NCBI GenBank assembly: GCA_012522085.1
Contig: JAAYLE010000064.1
Span: 1-33,817 of the forward strand
DNA length: 33,817 nucleotides
Direction: 5' to 3'
Source: Bacillota bacterium
Lineage (GTDB): Bacteria; Bacillota; Limnochordia; JAAZLZ01
Positions within the stretch are counted from its first letter, which is position 1; each line of letters begins with the position of its first letter. This document shows, in pieces, positions 10,322 to 19,141 of the stretch. Both the position numbers and the translations under genes were made by a program. Under the pieces are notes generated by a model. The model worked only from the letters and a program-made list of their open reading frames with translations. It made no database searches and had not been told where the DNA came from.

Positions 10322-11074
10322 TTGCCTCTTACCTTCGTCGATATCATCGATATTCTCATCGTCTCCTTCGTCATCTACAAGTTGATCGCTTTGATTCGCG
10401 GCACAAGGGCCGTAGCTTTGATCAAGGGGCTGGCGGTGTTGTTCCTGGCCAGCGCCCTGAGCCGGGCCCTGAGGCTGCGAGCCTTCGCCTTCCTCCTCGA
10501 TCGGGGAACCACTGCCTTGTTAGTTGCGTTGCCCGTCGTCTTCGCCCCGGAAGTCCGCCGGACCTTGGAGCGGATCGGACGGGGGGAGCTCTTTGCCCGG
10601 TCCTCGGCGGCCAAAACGAAAGAGATGGTAAGCAAAGAAGTGGCCCTCGCCTCGGGATGGCTGGCGAGGCGCCGCATTGGTGGACTCATCGTCCTGGCCA
10701 GGGAGAGCGGGCTGCAAGAATATGTGGAGACGGGATTCCCCCTGGATGCGCTGGTTTCCCACCAGTTGCTGCGGACGATTTTTACCCCCGCCAGCCCCCT
10801 CCACGATGGGGCCGTCATCATCCGGGAGGGCCGGGTGGCCGCTGCGGGATGCGTTCTACCCCTGGCCGAGACGAGGGAAGTACAAGGAGAGCTCGGCACC
10901 AGACATCGTGCAGGCCTGGGCCTGTCGGAACAGACCGATGCGTTGGTGGTCATTATTTCGGAAGAGAGGGGCGCCATTTCCCTCGCGGTGGAGGGGGCCA
11001 TGGAGCGGGGACTGGATGAGGAGGAACTCGAGGGCAGGCTGCAAGAGCTCCTTGATTGGGGGAAAGCCCTGTGA
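10322..11074 (+). CDS. cdaA: Membrane diadenylate cyclase CdaA
   Basis: Makes cyclic di-AMP from two ATP at the membrane. The 250-residue protein has three hydrophobic N-terminal segments (about residues 6-24, 32-50 and 56-78), then the DAC (DisA_N) domain. The catalytic motifs are visible: DGA at Asp162 in LHDGAVIIREGRV, and RHR at residues 194-196 in GTRHRAGLGLSEQTDA. RGTRAVALIKGLAVLF after the first helix is typical of CdaA. The TTG start at 10322 follows GGGGGAAG and leaves only two residues before the hydrophobic stretch begins. It is the first gene after the operon terminator and overlaps cdaR by four bases (GTGA), the usual cyclase-regulator pairing in Firmicutes. Confidence 0.95.
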   Translation: MPLTFVDIIDILIVSFVIYKLIALIRGTRAVALIKGLAVLFLASALSRALRLRAFAFLLDRGTTALLVALPVVFAPEVRRTLERIGRGELFARSSAAKTKEMVSKEVALASGWLARRRIGGLIVLARESGLQEYVETGFPLDALVSHQLLRTIFTPASPLHDGAVIIREGRVAAAGCVLPLAETREVQGELGTRHRAGLGLSEQTDALVVIISEERGAISLAVEGAMERGLDEEELEGRLQELLDWGKAL

Positions 11075-11976
11075 ATACCGACCTTTACTGGCGTTTTTTC
11101 AGCCTGTTCCTGGCCGTTATCCTCTGGGTGATCGCGGTGGACGGCCGTCCCGATGTGATCCAACGGGAAGTCACAGTCGATTTGGAGGTTGTTCGGGCCG
11201 CAGAAGGGGCGCTCGTCTCCATTGAACCGGGACAGGTGAGGGTCCTTGCCAGAGGCGTAAAGGTTGAAGATGAACAGATCAGGGCTTTCGTTGATGTGCA
11301 AGGAAAAACGGGCAGCCACCTTCTCCCGGTGGAGACGACTTCTCCCAGGGGAGTTGAGATCATCAGGGTAGTTCCGGCCGCAGTTGCCGTCAATGTGGAC
11401 TTGCCCAAGTCGCGGGAAGTGCCGGTCATGGTGGGCACATGGGCGATTCCGGGTCAGCGGCAGGTGGTCGATGTACAAAGCCTAAAGCCCCGGGTGGTGA
11501 CCGTCTGGGGTGCGGAGGCCCAGATCGCCCAGGTGGAGCGGGCCGTGGTGCGACTAACCCTCCTTCCCGGGGATGAGGTGGAAGGCACTTTTGGCCTGCA
11601 GCTGGTCGATGCCCGGGGCAACGTGGTCCCGGGAGTCTGGTCCGAGCCCGATAAGGTGGAAGTCTCAGTTCGGGTTCCGCCGGCCGTGCGGGAGTTGGTC
11701 CTCCCGGTTGAGCCCCAGCTTGTAGGAGAGCCGGCTTTGGGCTTTGCCGTCGGTGAAGTGGAGGTTTCGCCTCGGCAGGTAACCCTTCTTGTACCGGAGA
11801 ATATAAAGTTCGATGGCGCACAAATCCTAACGGAGCCCATCTCCATCGCCGAAGCAGAAGCCGACATCGAACTTGATGCTAAGCTGCAGGCACCCGCGGG
11901 AGTAGGGGTTGAGCCTTCGTCGGTGAAGGTGGGGGTGCGGATTGTTCCCGTAACCACCGATGGGCCTGTGGAATAG
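11071..11976 (+). CDS. cdaR: YbbR-domain protein, CdaA regulator CdaR
   Basis: Membrane-anchored extracytoplasmic protein that binds and modulates CdaA. The 301-residue product has one N-terminal membrane helix (WRFFSLFLAVILWVIAVDG, about residues 6-24) followed by beta-rich YbbR repeats. Each repeat shows the pattern of a PxxVxVxG or xPxxVTVWG strand, for example LKPRVVTVWGAEAQI near residue 145. GTG at 11071 overlaps the cdaA stop, with TTGGGGGAAAG upstream. Length is shorter than the B. subtilis protein, so it probably holds three repeats and not four. glmM follows 40 bases downstream, the conserved order. Confidence 0.9.
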   Translation: MNTDLYWRFFSLFLAVILWVIAVDGRPDVIQREVTVDLEVVRAAEGALVSIEPGQVRVLARGVKVEDEQIRAFVDVQGKTGSHLLPVETTSPRGVEIIRVVPAAVAVNVDLPKSREVPVMVGTWAIPGQRQVVDVQSLKPRVVTVWGAEAQIAQVERAVVRLTLLPGDEVEGTFGLQLVDARGNVVPGVWSEPDKVEVSVRVPPAVRELVLPVEPQLVGEPALGFAVGEVEVSPRQVTLLVPENIKFDGAQILTEPISIAEAEADIELDAKLQAPAGVGVEPSSVKVGVRIVPVTTDGPVE

Positions 11977-12016
11977 ACTATAGGGTGCATATACTAAGAG
12001 GGATGGGTGATCTTTG

Positions 12017-13357
12017 TTGGCAAAGTTGTTTGGTACCGACGGCATCAGGGGTGTAGCCAATCTGGACCTCACCCCGGAGCTTGCCTTGAAGATCGGGCGA
12101 GCGGCGGCTTTAGTCTTGGCCAAAGAGCGGAACGACAAGCGCCCTCAAGTTCTCATCGGCCGGGATACCAGGGCTTCGGGCCAGATGCTTGAAGGGGCGT
12201 TGATTGCCGGTTTGAATTCAGCGGGGGTTGACGTGTTGCTGGCCGGGGTGATCCCCACGCCGGGGGTTGCTTTCCTGACCCGCAAGCTCCAGCTGCTGGC
12301 AGGGGTGGTCATCTCCGCCTCCCACAACCCGATTGAAGACAATGGAATCAAATTTTTCGACGGCCGTGGGCTCAAACCGCCCGATGACAAGGAAGAGGAG
12401 ATCGAAAAGCTCATCGAGCGGGACGACTTTCCCAGGCCGGTGGCCGGTGAGGTAGGTCGGGTTTATAGCCTGGATAACGCGGTGGAGTTGTATGTGGATT
12501 TTCTAGTGGACAGCGTTCACGAGGATCTCAGCGGACTGCGGGTCGTCTTAGACTGTGCCCACGGCGCCGCCTATCAGGTGGCGCCAATGGTCCTCGAGCG
12601 CCTGGGAGCCGAGGTGATTGTCCTCAACAATCGACCTAATGGGGTCAACATCAATGTGGATTGCGGCTCGACCCACCCGGATTTGGTGCGGCGGGTCGTT
12701 CTGCAGGAGGGGGCAGATGTGGGCCTGTCCCACGATGGGGACGCGGACCGGGTCATCGCGTGCGATGAGCTGGGGAACATTGTTGATGGGGACCACATCC
12801 TGGCCATGTGCGGCTTGGATCTCCTGCACAGAGGTCGATTGCCGGGGAAGGCTATCGCCGCCACCGTTTACAGCAATCTAGCCCTGCGGGACCTGTTCGC
12901 CAAAGCTGGTGGGTCAGTGGTCATCACCAAAGCCGGGGATCGGCACGTCCTTGAGGCCATGCAAGCCAACGGCCTGATCTTAGGCGGAGAGCAATCGGGG
13001 CACATCATCTTTCTGGAGCAAAACACCACCGGCGATGGCATCTTGACGGCCCTTAACGTTCTCGCCTTGATGAAGCGCCAACAGGCTCCCCTCTCGGAGC
13101 TGGCGAGGGTGATGCAGCCCTATCCCCAGATCCTGGTCAACGTTCGGGTCAAGAACAAGGAAGCCTTCCAGGGCAATGTTGCCATCGCCGAGCGGATAAG
13201 GGAAGCGGAGGAGAGGCTCGGCCCCAGCGGCAGGCTCCTCGTCCGTCCCTCAGGCACCGAGCCGGTGATTAGGGTGATGGGGGAGGGTCCCGAAGAAGAG
13301 CTGGTCAAAGACGTGGTTGAGGACCTGGCCAGCTATATCGGCGGCGCGCTGAACTGA
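12017..13357 (+). CDS. glmM: Phosphoglucosamine mutase
   Basis: Interconverts glucosamine-6-phosphate and glucosamine-1-phosphate for UDP-GlcNAc synthesis. The protein of about 446 residues begins AKLFGTDGIRGVANLDLTP. It has the active-site phosphoserine motif VISASHNPIEDNGIKFF (Ser102), the metal-binding loop HDGDADRV, the GGEQSGHIIF sugar-binding loop and the C-terminal phosphate-binding RPSGTEPVIRVM. Two adjacent TTG codons (12014 and 12017) could start it; the second gives better spacing from GGGTGA at 12005-12010 and the usual N-terminus. In other Firmicutes CdaR and GlmM both influence CdaA activity, which fits the clustering. Confidence 0.95.
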   Translation: MAKLFGTDGIRGVANLDLTPELALKIGRAAALVLAKERNDKRPQVLIGRDTRASGQMLEGALIAGLNSAGVDVLLAGVIPTPGVAFLTRKLQLLAGVVISASHNPIEDNGIKFFDGRGLKPPDDKEEEIEKLIERDDFPRPVAGEVGRVYSLDNAVELYVDFLVDSVHEDLSGLRVVLDCAHGAAYQVAPMVLERLGAEVIVLNNRPNGVNINVDCGSTHPDLVRRVVLQEGADVGLSHDGDADRVIACDELGNIVDGDHILAMCGLDLLHRGRLPGKAIAATVYSNLALRDLFAKAGGSVVITKAGDRHVLEAMQANGLILGGEQSGHIIFLEQNTTGDGILTALNVLALMKRQQAPLSELARVMQPYPQILVNVRVKNKEAFQGNVAIAERIREAEERLGPSGRLLVRPSGTEPVIRVMGEGPEEELVKDVVEDLASYIGGALN

Positions 13358-13416
13358 AGGGGGTGATGCCACAAAGCACTAACCTTGAGGGAGGTGACAG
13401 AACGGAGGATGACTTT

Positions 13417-13561
13417 AAGCGCCTGGACTCAAACCTTTAGGTTTGAGTTGACGAGGTGGGGGATCTCGGATCATCGGCGGGTGACCCCCGGCCGGCCGCG
13501 GTCGATAGGCTTTCGACAAAGACCGGGAGCGATCCCGGGGACAATAGAAAGCTGAGCGGCG
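13417..13561 (+). ncRNA. glmS ribozyme: glmS ribozyme (glucosamine-6-phosphate-activated self-cleaving riboswitch)
   Basis: The leader of glmS matches the glmS ribozyme class. The core begins AAGCGCCTGGACTC, with the expected cleavage between A13418 and G13419. P1 is a perfect 9-bp helix (13427-13435 with 13440-13448, loop TTTA). The invariant TTGACGAGG follows at 13448-13456, then P2.1 (GGGGG 13458-13462 with CCCCC 13485-13489) enclosing ATCGGCGGGTG. P4 is CCGGGA (13523-13528) with TCCCGG (13533-13538), closed by a GCGA tetraloop, and ACAATAGAAAGC ends the domain. Known members bind glucosamine-6-phosphate as cofactor, cleave the mRNA and lower GlmS levels by degradation of the cut message. 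It lies 25 bases before the glmS start. Confidence 0.95.
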
Positions 13562-13585
13562 CTACCGGAACAGGAGGTTGACTAG

Positions 13586-15388
13586 ATGTGCGGAATCGTT
13601 GGCTATGTGGGCCCGCGCCCTGTGGCAGACGTCCTCTTGGATGGTCTGGAGCGACTCGAATATCGGGGTTATGACTCCGCGGGACTAGCCTTGGGGAGGA
13701 GCGGCGCCCTGAAGGTTTTCAAAACGGAAGGGCGGTTGACTGATTTGCGCAAGACGGTGGCTGTACCTGGGGCCCTGGTGGGGGCAGGACACACCCGCTG
13801 GGCCACCCATGGTCGGCCGTCTGTAGTCAATGCCCATCCCCACCTTGATTGTCATGGTCAAATCGCGGTGGTCCACAACGGGATCATCGAGAATTATGTG
13901 CAGCTTCGGGAAGAGCTAACCGATCAGGGACATCGGTTCCTCTCTGAGACGGACACGGAAGTGATTCCCCACCTGGTGGAGAAGTACTACCGGGGGGACC
14001 TCCCCGAAGCGGTGGCCAGGGCCCTACAGGATGTGCAAGGGTCTTTGGCGATCGTCGTTCTCCATGAGGAGCATCCCGACATGTTAGTGGTGGCAAGGAG
14101 GGACAGCCCCTTGATCATTGGACTGGGGCAGGGGGAGAACTACGTGGCCTCCGACATACCCGCTTTGCTTCCCTACACAAGAAATGTGCACGTCATGGAA
14201 AATGGCGAGATGGCTGTGCTCACCCAAGACGGGGTGAAGCTGACCGATTGGTCGGGGAGGGAAATTAAAATGAATCCCTATCAAGTGAACTGGGATCCAG
14301 CCCAAGCCGAGAAAGAAGGCTACGAGCATTTCATGCTGAAGGAGATCCACGAACAGCCTAGGGCCATCGAGGATACCCTGAAAGGCAAGATCAAGGGCTC
14401 GCAAGTGATCTTCGACTCACTGGATCTTCCTGTCAATCGATTCAATAAAGTAGTTATCCTCGGGTGCGGCACTGCCTGGCATGCCGGCCTGATGGGTAGA
14501 AAGTTCATTGAGACTTTGGCCAAGATCCCCGTTGAGGTGGATATTGCCTCGGAGTTTCGCTACCGGGATCCGATGGTTGATGAAGCCACGTTGACAATAG
14601 TCATCAGCCAATCGGGGGAGACGGCCGATACCTTAGGGGCCCTGCGGGAGGCTCGCAGTCGAGGCTCCCGGGTCGTGGCCATCACCAATGTGGTGGGCAG
14701 CACCGTCTCCCGGGAGGCCGATGATGTCATCTATACCCGGGCCGGCCCGGAGATCGCCGTTGCCTCAACTAAGGCTTACATGACCCAGCTCGTCTGCCTG
14801 CTCCTCTTCGCCCTATACTTAGCGCAGCGACGGGGCACGGTGGATGAAGGGGCTGCGGCCGAGCTTTTCGATGCCCTCAGGAGTCTTCCCGATCAAGTCA
14901 AAGAGGCCATCAAGACGGAAGGGAAGGTCAAGGATCTCGCCGAGAGGCTCCAGAAGGAACAACACGTCTTTTTCATCGGCCGGGGTCTGGATTACCCCCT
15001 GGCTATGGAAGCGGCCTTGAAGCTCAAGGAGGTCTCTTACATCCATGCCCAGCCCTACCCGGCGGGGGAGATGAAGCACGGCACCTTGGCCTTGGTCGTC
15101 GAAGGTCTGCCCATCGTCGCCATCGCGACCCAATCAGCATTGCGGGAGAAGATGCTGAACAACATCAAAGAAGTGAAGGCCAGGGGAGCCGATGTTGTCG
15201 TCATCGCGCCCGAAGGGGACGATCTGGACGGGGTGGGAGAGGCAGTCCACATCCCCCGGACCATGGACCTCCTCATGCCCCTCCTGGGAGCGGTCCCTTG
15301 CCAGCTGCTTGCTTATCATACCGCTAGGCTCAAAGGCTGTGATGTTGACAAGCCGCGGAACCTGGCTAAGAGCGTGACGGTGGAATAA
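13586..15388 (+). CDS. glmS: Glutamine-fructose-6-phosphate aminotransferase (isomerising)
   Basis: Makes glucosamine-6-phosphate from fructose-6-phosphate and glutamine, the entry to cell-wall amino sugars. The 600-residue protein starts MCGIVGYVGPRPV, so Cys2 becomes the N-terminal nucleophile of the class II amidotransferase domain (about 1-220, with GHTRWATHG and HNGIIENY). Two SIS domains follow (about 285-420 and 455-590), with SQSGETADTLGALREA and the C-terminal DKPRNLAKSVTVE. Start ATG 13586 is eight bases after AGGAGG at 13572-13577. The upstream ribozyme gives product feedback on expression. A terminator lies just downstream. Confidence 0.97.
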   Translation: MCGIVGYVGPRPVADVLLDGLERLEYRGYDSAGLALGRSGALKVFKTEGRLTDLRKTVAVPGALVGAGHTRWATHGRPSVVNAHPHLDCHGQIAVVHNGIIENYVQLREELTDQGHRFLSETDTEVIPHLVEKYYRGDLPEAVARALQDVQGSLAIVVLHEEHPDMLVVARRDSPLIIGLGQGENYVASDIPALLPYTRNVHVMENGEMAVLTQDGVKLTDWSGREIKMNPYQVNWDPAQAEKEGYEHFMLKEIHEQPRAIEDTLKGKIKGSQVIFDSLDLPVNRFNKVVILGCGTAWHAGLMGRKFIETLAKIPVEVDIASEFRYRDPMVDEATLTIVISQSGETADTLGALREARSRGSRVVAITNVVGSTVSREADDVIYTRAGPEIAVASTKAYMTQLVCLLLFALYLAQRRGTVDEGAAAELFDALRSLPDQVKEAIKTEGKVKDLAERLQKEQHVFFIGRGLDYPLAMEAALKLKEVSYIHAQPYPAGEMKHGTLALVVEGLPIVAIATQSALREKMLNNIKEVKARGADVVVIAPEGDDLDGVGEAVHIPRTMDLLMPLLGAVPCQLLAYHTARLKGCDVDKPRNLAKSVTVE

Positions 15389-15400
15389 GGAATCGATAGC

Positions 15401-15443
15401 TAATGCTGCTGTTATGAGGGATCATGACAGCAGCATTCTTTTC
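15401..15443 (+). terminator. Intrinsic terminator after glmS
   Basis: AATGCTGCTGTTATG (15402-15416) pairs with CATGACAGCAGCATT (15423-15437), a stem of about 15 bp with one T-G wobble and a six-base loop, followed by CTTTTC. It starts 13 bases after the glmS stop and ends before the ribosome binding site of the next gene, so it should separate the two transcription units. The T-tract is short. Confidence 0.85.
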
Positions 15444-15461
15444 TTGGGAAGGAGGCCTCCC

Positions 15462-16556
15462 ATGGAACAGATCGTTGCTGAGTTTTGTGAGTTGGTCCAG
15501 ATCGATTCTGGATCGGGACGGGAAGGGGCCATCGCCGGAGTCGTGGAGGGAAAGCTGCGCGCGCTGGGGTTTACCGTGGAAAGGGACAAGGCGGGGGAGC
15601 GCTTTGGCGGCGAGACGGGCAACATCATCGCCAAGCTCCCTGGGGAGGGACGGCCCATCCTACTTAGCGCCCATCTCGACCGGGTCCAGCCTGGCCTGGG
15701 CATCAAACCGGTGGTCAAGGATGGCCGCATCTTCTCGGGCGGGGACACCATTCTAGCCGCGGATGACGTGGCGGGGATCGTGGCCATCCTCGTCGGGTTC
15801 AGGCAGGCTAAGCTTTCCCGGGAGAAGCTGCCCCCTTTGGAGGTTGTCTGCACCGTTTCCGAAGAAGGGGGGCTCCTCGGCTCTCGCTACCTCGATTACG
15901 AAAGGCTCGCGTCTAGTATCGGCTTCGTCTTGGATGCGGCCAAACCCGTCGGGACCATCATCAATCAGGCTCCCACCCAGTTCAAGTTCGATGTGGCCGT
16001 TATCGGCCGGGCCGCCCACGCGGCCGGCGCTCCCGAGGAGGGTATCAGTGCCATCCAAGTAGCTGCTAAGGCCGTCGCGGAGCTTCCCTTCGGCCGGGTC
16101 GATGGGGCGACAACGGCCAACATAGGGAAATTCAAGGGGGAGACGGCAACGAACATCGTCTGTGATCGGGTCGAGATCCAAGGGGAGATCCGAAGCCTGG
16201 ACAAGAACCGGGCGGAAGAACTCCTCCGGGAATTCTCCCAGACTTTCACCCAAGTTGCCGCCTCCTTCGGCGCGGAGGTGGAGCTTGATTCCTACCAGAC
16301 CTACCAAGGGTTCAAGCTGGATGAGGAGGGAGAAACGGTCCTGCGGGCCAAAAGAGCCCTGGCCCAAATAGGACGCACTCCTACCATCGAGTTTTCCATG
16401 GGGGGCAGCGACGCCAACAATTTCAATCGCCATGGCATCGCCGCGGTGAACTTGGGGGTGGGCTACCAAGGATCCCATTCCACCCGGGAAAGCATCGCCA
16501 TCGATGAGCTAGTGGCGGCGACCAGGCTAGTTTGCCAGTTGATCTTAAACGCCTAA
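15462..16556 (+). CDS. M20-family metallopeptidase, peptidase T-like
   Basis: Two-zinc cytoplasmic aminopeptidase-type hydrolase of the M20 family, PepT-like subgroup, 364 residues. Metal ligands can be placed: the HLD motif His71 and Asp73 in SAHLDRVQPG, the bridging Asp in LAADDVAG (residues 101-102), the catalytic Glu pair EE at 134-135 in VSEEGGLLGSRY, and a C-terminal GGSDANNFN with a downstream His in YQGSHSTRE. The middle (about 185-290) is the dimerisation lid. The start ATG 15462 is six bases after GGAAGGAGG. No signal peptide is seen. The natural peptide substrate is unknown, and a role in peptide turnover is inferred from family only. Confidence 0.88.
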   Translation: MEQIVAEFCELVQIDSGSGREGAIAGVVEGKLRALGFTVERDKAGERFGGETGNIIAKLPGEGRPILLSAHLDRVQPGLGIKPVVKDGRIFSGGDTILAADDVAGIVAILVGFRQAKLSREKLPPLEVVCTVSEEGGLLGSRYLDYERLASSIGFVLDAAKPVGTIINQAPTQFKFDVAVIGRAAHAAGAPEEGISAIQVAAKAVAELPFGRVDGATTANIGKFKGETATNIVCDRVEIQGEIRSLDKNRAEELLREFSQTFTQVAASFGAEVELDSYQTYQGFKLDEEGETVLRAKRALAQIGRTPTIEFSMGGSDANNFNRHGIAAVNLGVGYQGSHSTRESIAIDELVAATRLVCQLILNA

Positions 16557-16929
16557 GTCGCGGATGCCATTCAATACTAAGAGGAGACCGAGGACGCTCC
16601 GATGGCTTCAGCCAAGCAGTTGGTTCGGGCCACCGGCAGGAACTTGGCATGCCTTTGAATAATAGATTAGTCAGTACCGCCAAAGCTGGAGGTAGTTATC
16701 TGAAAAGGGTAGACAAGAGGGGTTTAGTGGATCATTATGAAATGCTGGCTGCCATCAATCGGTTCGGTAGTGTTGGTGATGTCCACGACTAGACGGGAGA
16801 CTTGGCTGTGAGCTGACAGGTCATTGGTGAAGGCGAAATGTTGTGGGAACCCCTCCGCCAGTCGTTCAGCCATGTACCTGCTCGCAATTAGACTCCGACG
16901 ATAAAGGTGCTCAGAAAGGAGGCTGAACA
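16557..16929 (+). other. 373-base stretch with no convincing gene
   Basis: Between the peptidase and the helicase I find no ORF with a good ribosome binding site and recognisable product, no tRNA and no intrinsic terminator. The base composition is visibly more AT-rich than the flanking operons and continues so into the helicase. Short open frames here look like chance or decayed sequence. The only clear signal is AAAGGAGG at 16915-16922, the helicase ribosome binding site. Confidence 0.6.
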
Positions 16930-19059
16930 GTGAGCAGCTTCACAGTCGCGATCTCGGCAGATTTTTTTACCGCTTTTGCTAGTTTACCTCGGCAACAGCA
17001 AGCACGGGTCAGGGATTTCATAACCAAATTCCGTGCTAATCCCCGCTCACCGGGGATCAACTACGAGAAGCTCCAGAATGCCTATGACTCCAATATGTAT
17101 TCGGTCAGGATCGATGATACTTATCGCGGCATCGTGGTTAGACAGGACGGAAGCGGCGTTTATCTGTTGCTATGGGTTGATCATCACGATCGGGCTTATG
17201 ACTGGGCTTGTCGCAAACGGTGTAGAGTACACCCGACCACCGGCACCGTTCAGGTTTTCGATGTACAGGAAACGGTTGTCGCAGCGACCGACCAGATAGA
17301 TGCCAACAAAGCCTTGTTTGGCCACGTAACGGACGAGCAATTGCTTCGCCTAGGCGTTCCCAGTGAGAAACTGCCAGAAACGAGAGCTCTCATGACGTTG
17401 GAAGACCTGTACCAACGGAAGGCCAGTTACCCGGAAGATGCCTATGAAGGACTGGAATGGGTGGCCAACGGCTTCGATGTTGAAGAGGTGCTGGATACTC
17501 TCTATGAAGATACGTCGGCCGATGGGGAGATTAGTACCGATGATTTTGCCAAAGCTCTTTCTAAGCCAGGCAGTCTCATGACCTTTGCTGTGGTCGAAGG
17601 AGAAGAGGAGTTGCAGGCAATCCTAGACGCTCCCCTGGAGCGGTGGCGAGTGTTCCTGCACCCGACACAAAGAAAGATCGTTACTCGGCATTACAATGGT
17701 CCAGCCCGGGTAACTGGTGGAGCCGGGACTGGGAAAACAGTGGTCGCCATGCACCGGACGAGATGGTTGGCCGGGCAGCTTGAGGGTGATCAGAAAATCC
17801 TGTTCACCACCTTCACCGCTAATCTAGCCGAGGATATTCAGGACAACCTGCGAAAGATCTGCAGCGTCGATGAAATGAGGCGGATTGAGGTCATTCATCT
17901 CGATCTATGGGTCGCTCGATTCTTGCAAGAGCAAGATTACAACTGCCGCGTCATCTACGGGGAAGAACTAGATAGCCTATGGTCTTCTGCCGTAGCCCTG
18001 GCGGGACAGTCCCTAGACCTACCGATGGAATTCTTCCAGGACGAATGGTCCAAAGTAGTACAAGCCCAGGAGGCTTTCACCCGGGAGGATTACCTGAGGG
18101 CTTCGCGGCGGGGTCGTGGTGTGAGGCTGGATCGACGGAAACGCATAGCTGTATGGAAGGTTTTTGAGGCATTTAAGAATCTTTGCCATGAACAGCGGAT
18201 TCGGGACGTGGAGATGGCGATGTATGAATGTAGGCAGATTATCCGCAGACGCTTCGAGGAACCATTATATGCATCAATCGTGGTCGATGAAGGACAAGAC
18301 CTGAGTATGAGCGCCTATCGATTGCTGCGGGCTATGGCCGGTGAGGAACGGCCGAATGACTTGTTTATCGTAGGGGATGCACACCAACGGATCTACCGAA
18401 ACCAGGCGGTTTTATCCCATTGCGGGGTGAACGTCCGGGGACGCAGTAGTCACTTGCGGATCAGCTATCGGACTACGGAAGAAATACGCAAATGGGCCTT
18501 TCGCCTACTCAAAGGGATATCCTTCGATGACCTAGATGGAGGGAGTGATGATGGCAGAGTCTGCCTATCTCTCACCCATGGCCCTGAACCTGTCGTTCGT
18601 GACTTTGAATCGCTAGATTCGGAGTTCGCTTACTTATTGGGGGAGATTCGCCGCCTCGAAGCCCAAGGAACCTCCTTGCGGGACATTTGCGTGGTTGCTC
18701 GTACCAACAGGCTCTTGGATGAATATGTGAGGAGATTCCTCCAAGCTGGAGTCAGAACCTATGAAATCAAGCGGAGCAAATTGGATGATCGCAGCTTCGA
18801 TGGAGTGCGGCTGGCAACGATGCACCGAGTCAAGGGTCTAGAGTTCGATCATGTTTTTGTCGTGGCTGCGAATAAGGATATTATACCCCATCCCCGGGCG
18901 ATAGCTTATCACGATGAAGTCTCACTCATGGAAAGCATGACTCGAGAAAGGTGTCTACTCTATGTAGCATTGACTAGAGCCAAGAAGTCCGCGCATATCA
19001 CCAGCTATGGAAGCATCTCAGAGTTTGTTGCCGAGATAATGGCGCCACAGGGGACTTGA
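16930..19059 (+). CDS. UvrD/Rep-type superfamily 1 helicase with RelE/ParE-like N-terminal domain
   Basis: Protein of 709 residues. Residues 1 to about 95 resemble a RelE/ParE toxin fold: FFTAFASLPRQQQARVRDFI, then NMYSVRIDDTYRGIVV and a closing VYLLLWVDHHDRAYDWA. A linker leads to a SF1A helicase: Walker A GGAGTGKTV (Lys269), motif Ia LFTTFTANLAEDI, Walker B VVDEGQDLS (Asp453, Glu454), motif III VGDAHQRIY, motif IV-like LRISYRTTEEIR, motif V HRVKGLEFDHVFV and motif VI ERCLLYVALTRAKK. The GTG start is seven bases after AAAGGAGG. No antitoxin gene is adjacent. It is a single-gene insertion of somewhat lower GC between housekeeping units. Roles in DNA repair or in phage or plasmid defence are both possible; neither is shown. 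Confidence 0.87.
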   Translation: MSSFTVAISADFFTAFASLPRQQQARVRDFITKFRANPRSPGINYEKLQNAYDSNMYSVRIDDTYRGIVVRQDGSGVYLLLWVDHHDRAYDWACRKRCRVHPTTGTVQVFDVQETVVAATDQIDANKALFGHVTDEQLLRLGVPSEKLPETRALMTLEDLYQRKASYPEDAYEGLEWVANGFDVEEVLDTLYEDTSADGEISTDDFAKALSKPGSLMTFAVVEGEEELQAILDAPLERWRVFLHPTQRKIVTRHYNGPARVTGGAGTGKTVVAMHRTRWLAGQLEGDQKILFTTFTANLAEDIQDNLRKICSVDEMRRIEVIHLDLWVARFLQEQDYNCRVIYGEELDSLWSSAVALAGQSLDLPMEFFQDEWSKVVQAQEAFTREDYLRASRRGRGVRLDRRKRIAVWKVFEAFKNLCHEQRIRDVEMAMYECRQIIRRRFEEPLYASIVVDEGQDLSMSAYRLLRAMAGEERPNDLFIVGDAHQRIYRNQAVLSHCGVNVRGRSSHLRISYRTTEEIRKWAFRLLKGISFDDLDGGSDDGRVCLSLTHGPEPVVRDFESLDSEFAYLLGEIRRLEAQGTSLRDICVVARTNRLLDEYVRRFLQAGVRTYEIKRSKLDDRSFDGVRLATMHRVKGLEFDHVFVVAANKDIIPHPRAIAYHDEVSLMESMTRERCLLYVALTRAKKSAHITSYGSISEFVAEIMAPQGT

Positions 19060-19141
19060 CAGTGGATCTGCATAGCATTGCAGGGAAATCGGCCCTTCAG
19101 GGCATATTTCTTACCAGATGATTCATGCAGGGGGTTTGGGT

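Noticed and set aside
13409-13555. A 48-codon open frame (ATG 13409, or GTG 13394) running across the glmS ribozyme.
   Set aside because: It lies inside the folded ribozyme, its ATG is directly against the GGAGG with no spacing, and the product has no recognisable pattern; the RNA structure explains the sequence.
16532-16792. An 86-codon plus-strand frame spanning the peptidase end and the gap after it.
   Set aside because: It starts inside the peptidase gene, has no ribosome binding site and no recognisable product. An 18-codon frame at 16602 in the same gap is also too short to support.
16557-16929. A tRNA or mobile-element end in the gap before the helicase.
   Set aside because: No T-loop GTTCRANNC pattern with a pairing acceptor stem, and no terminal inverted repeat or target duplication, could be found by eye.
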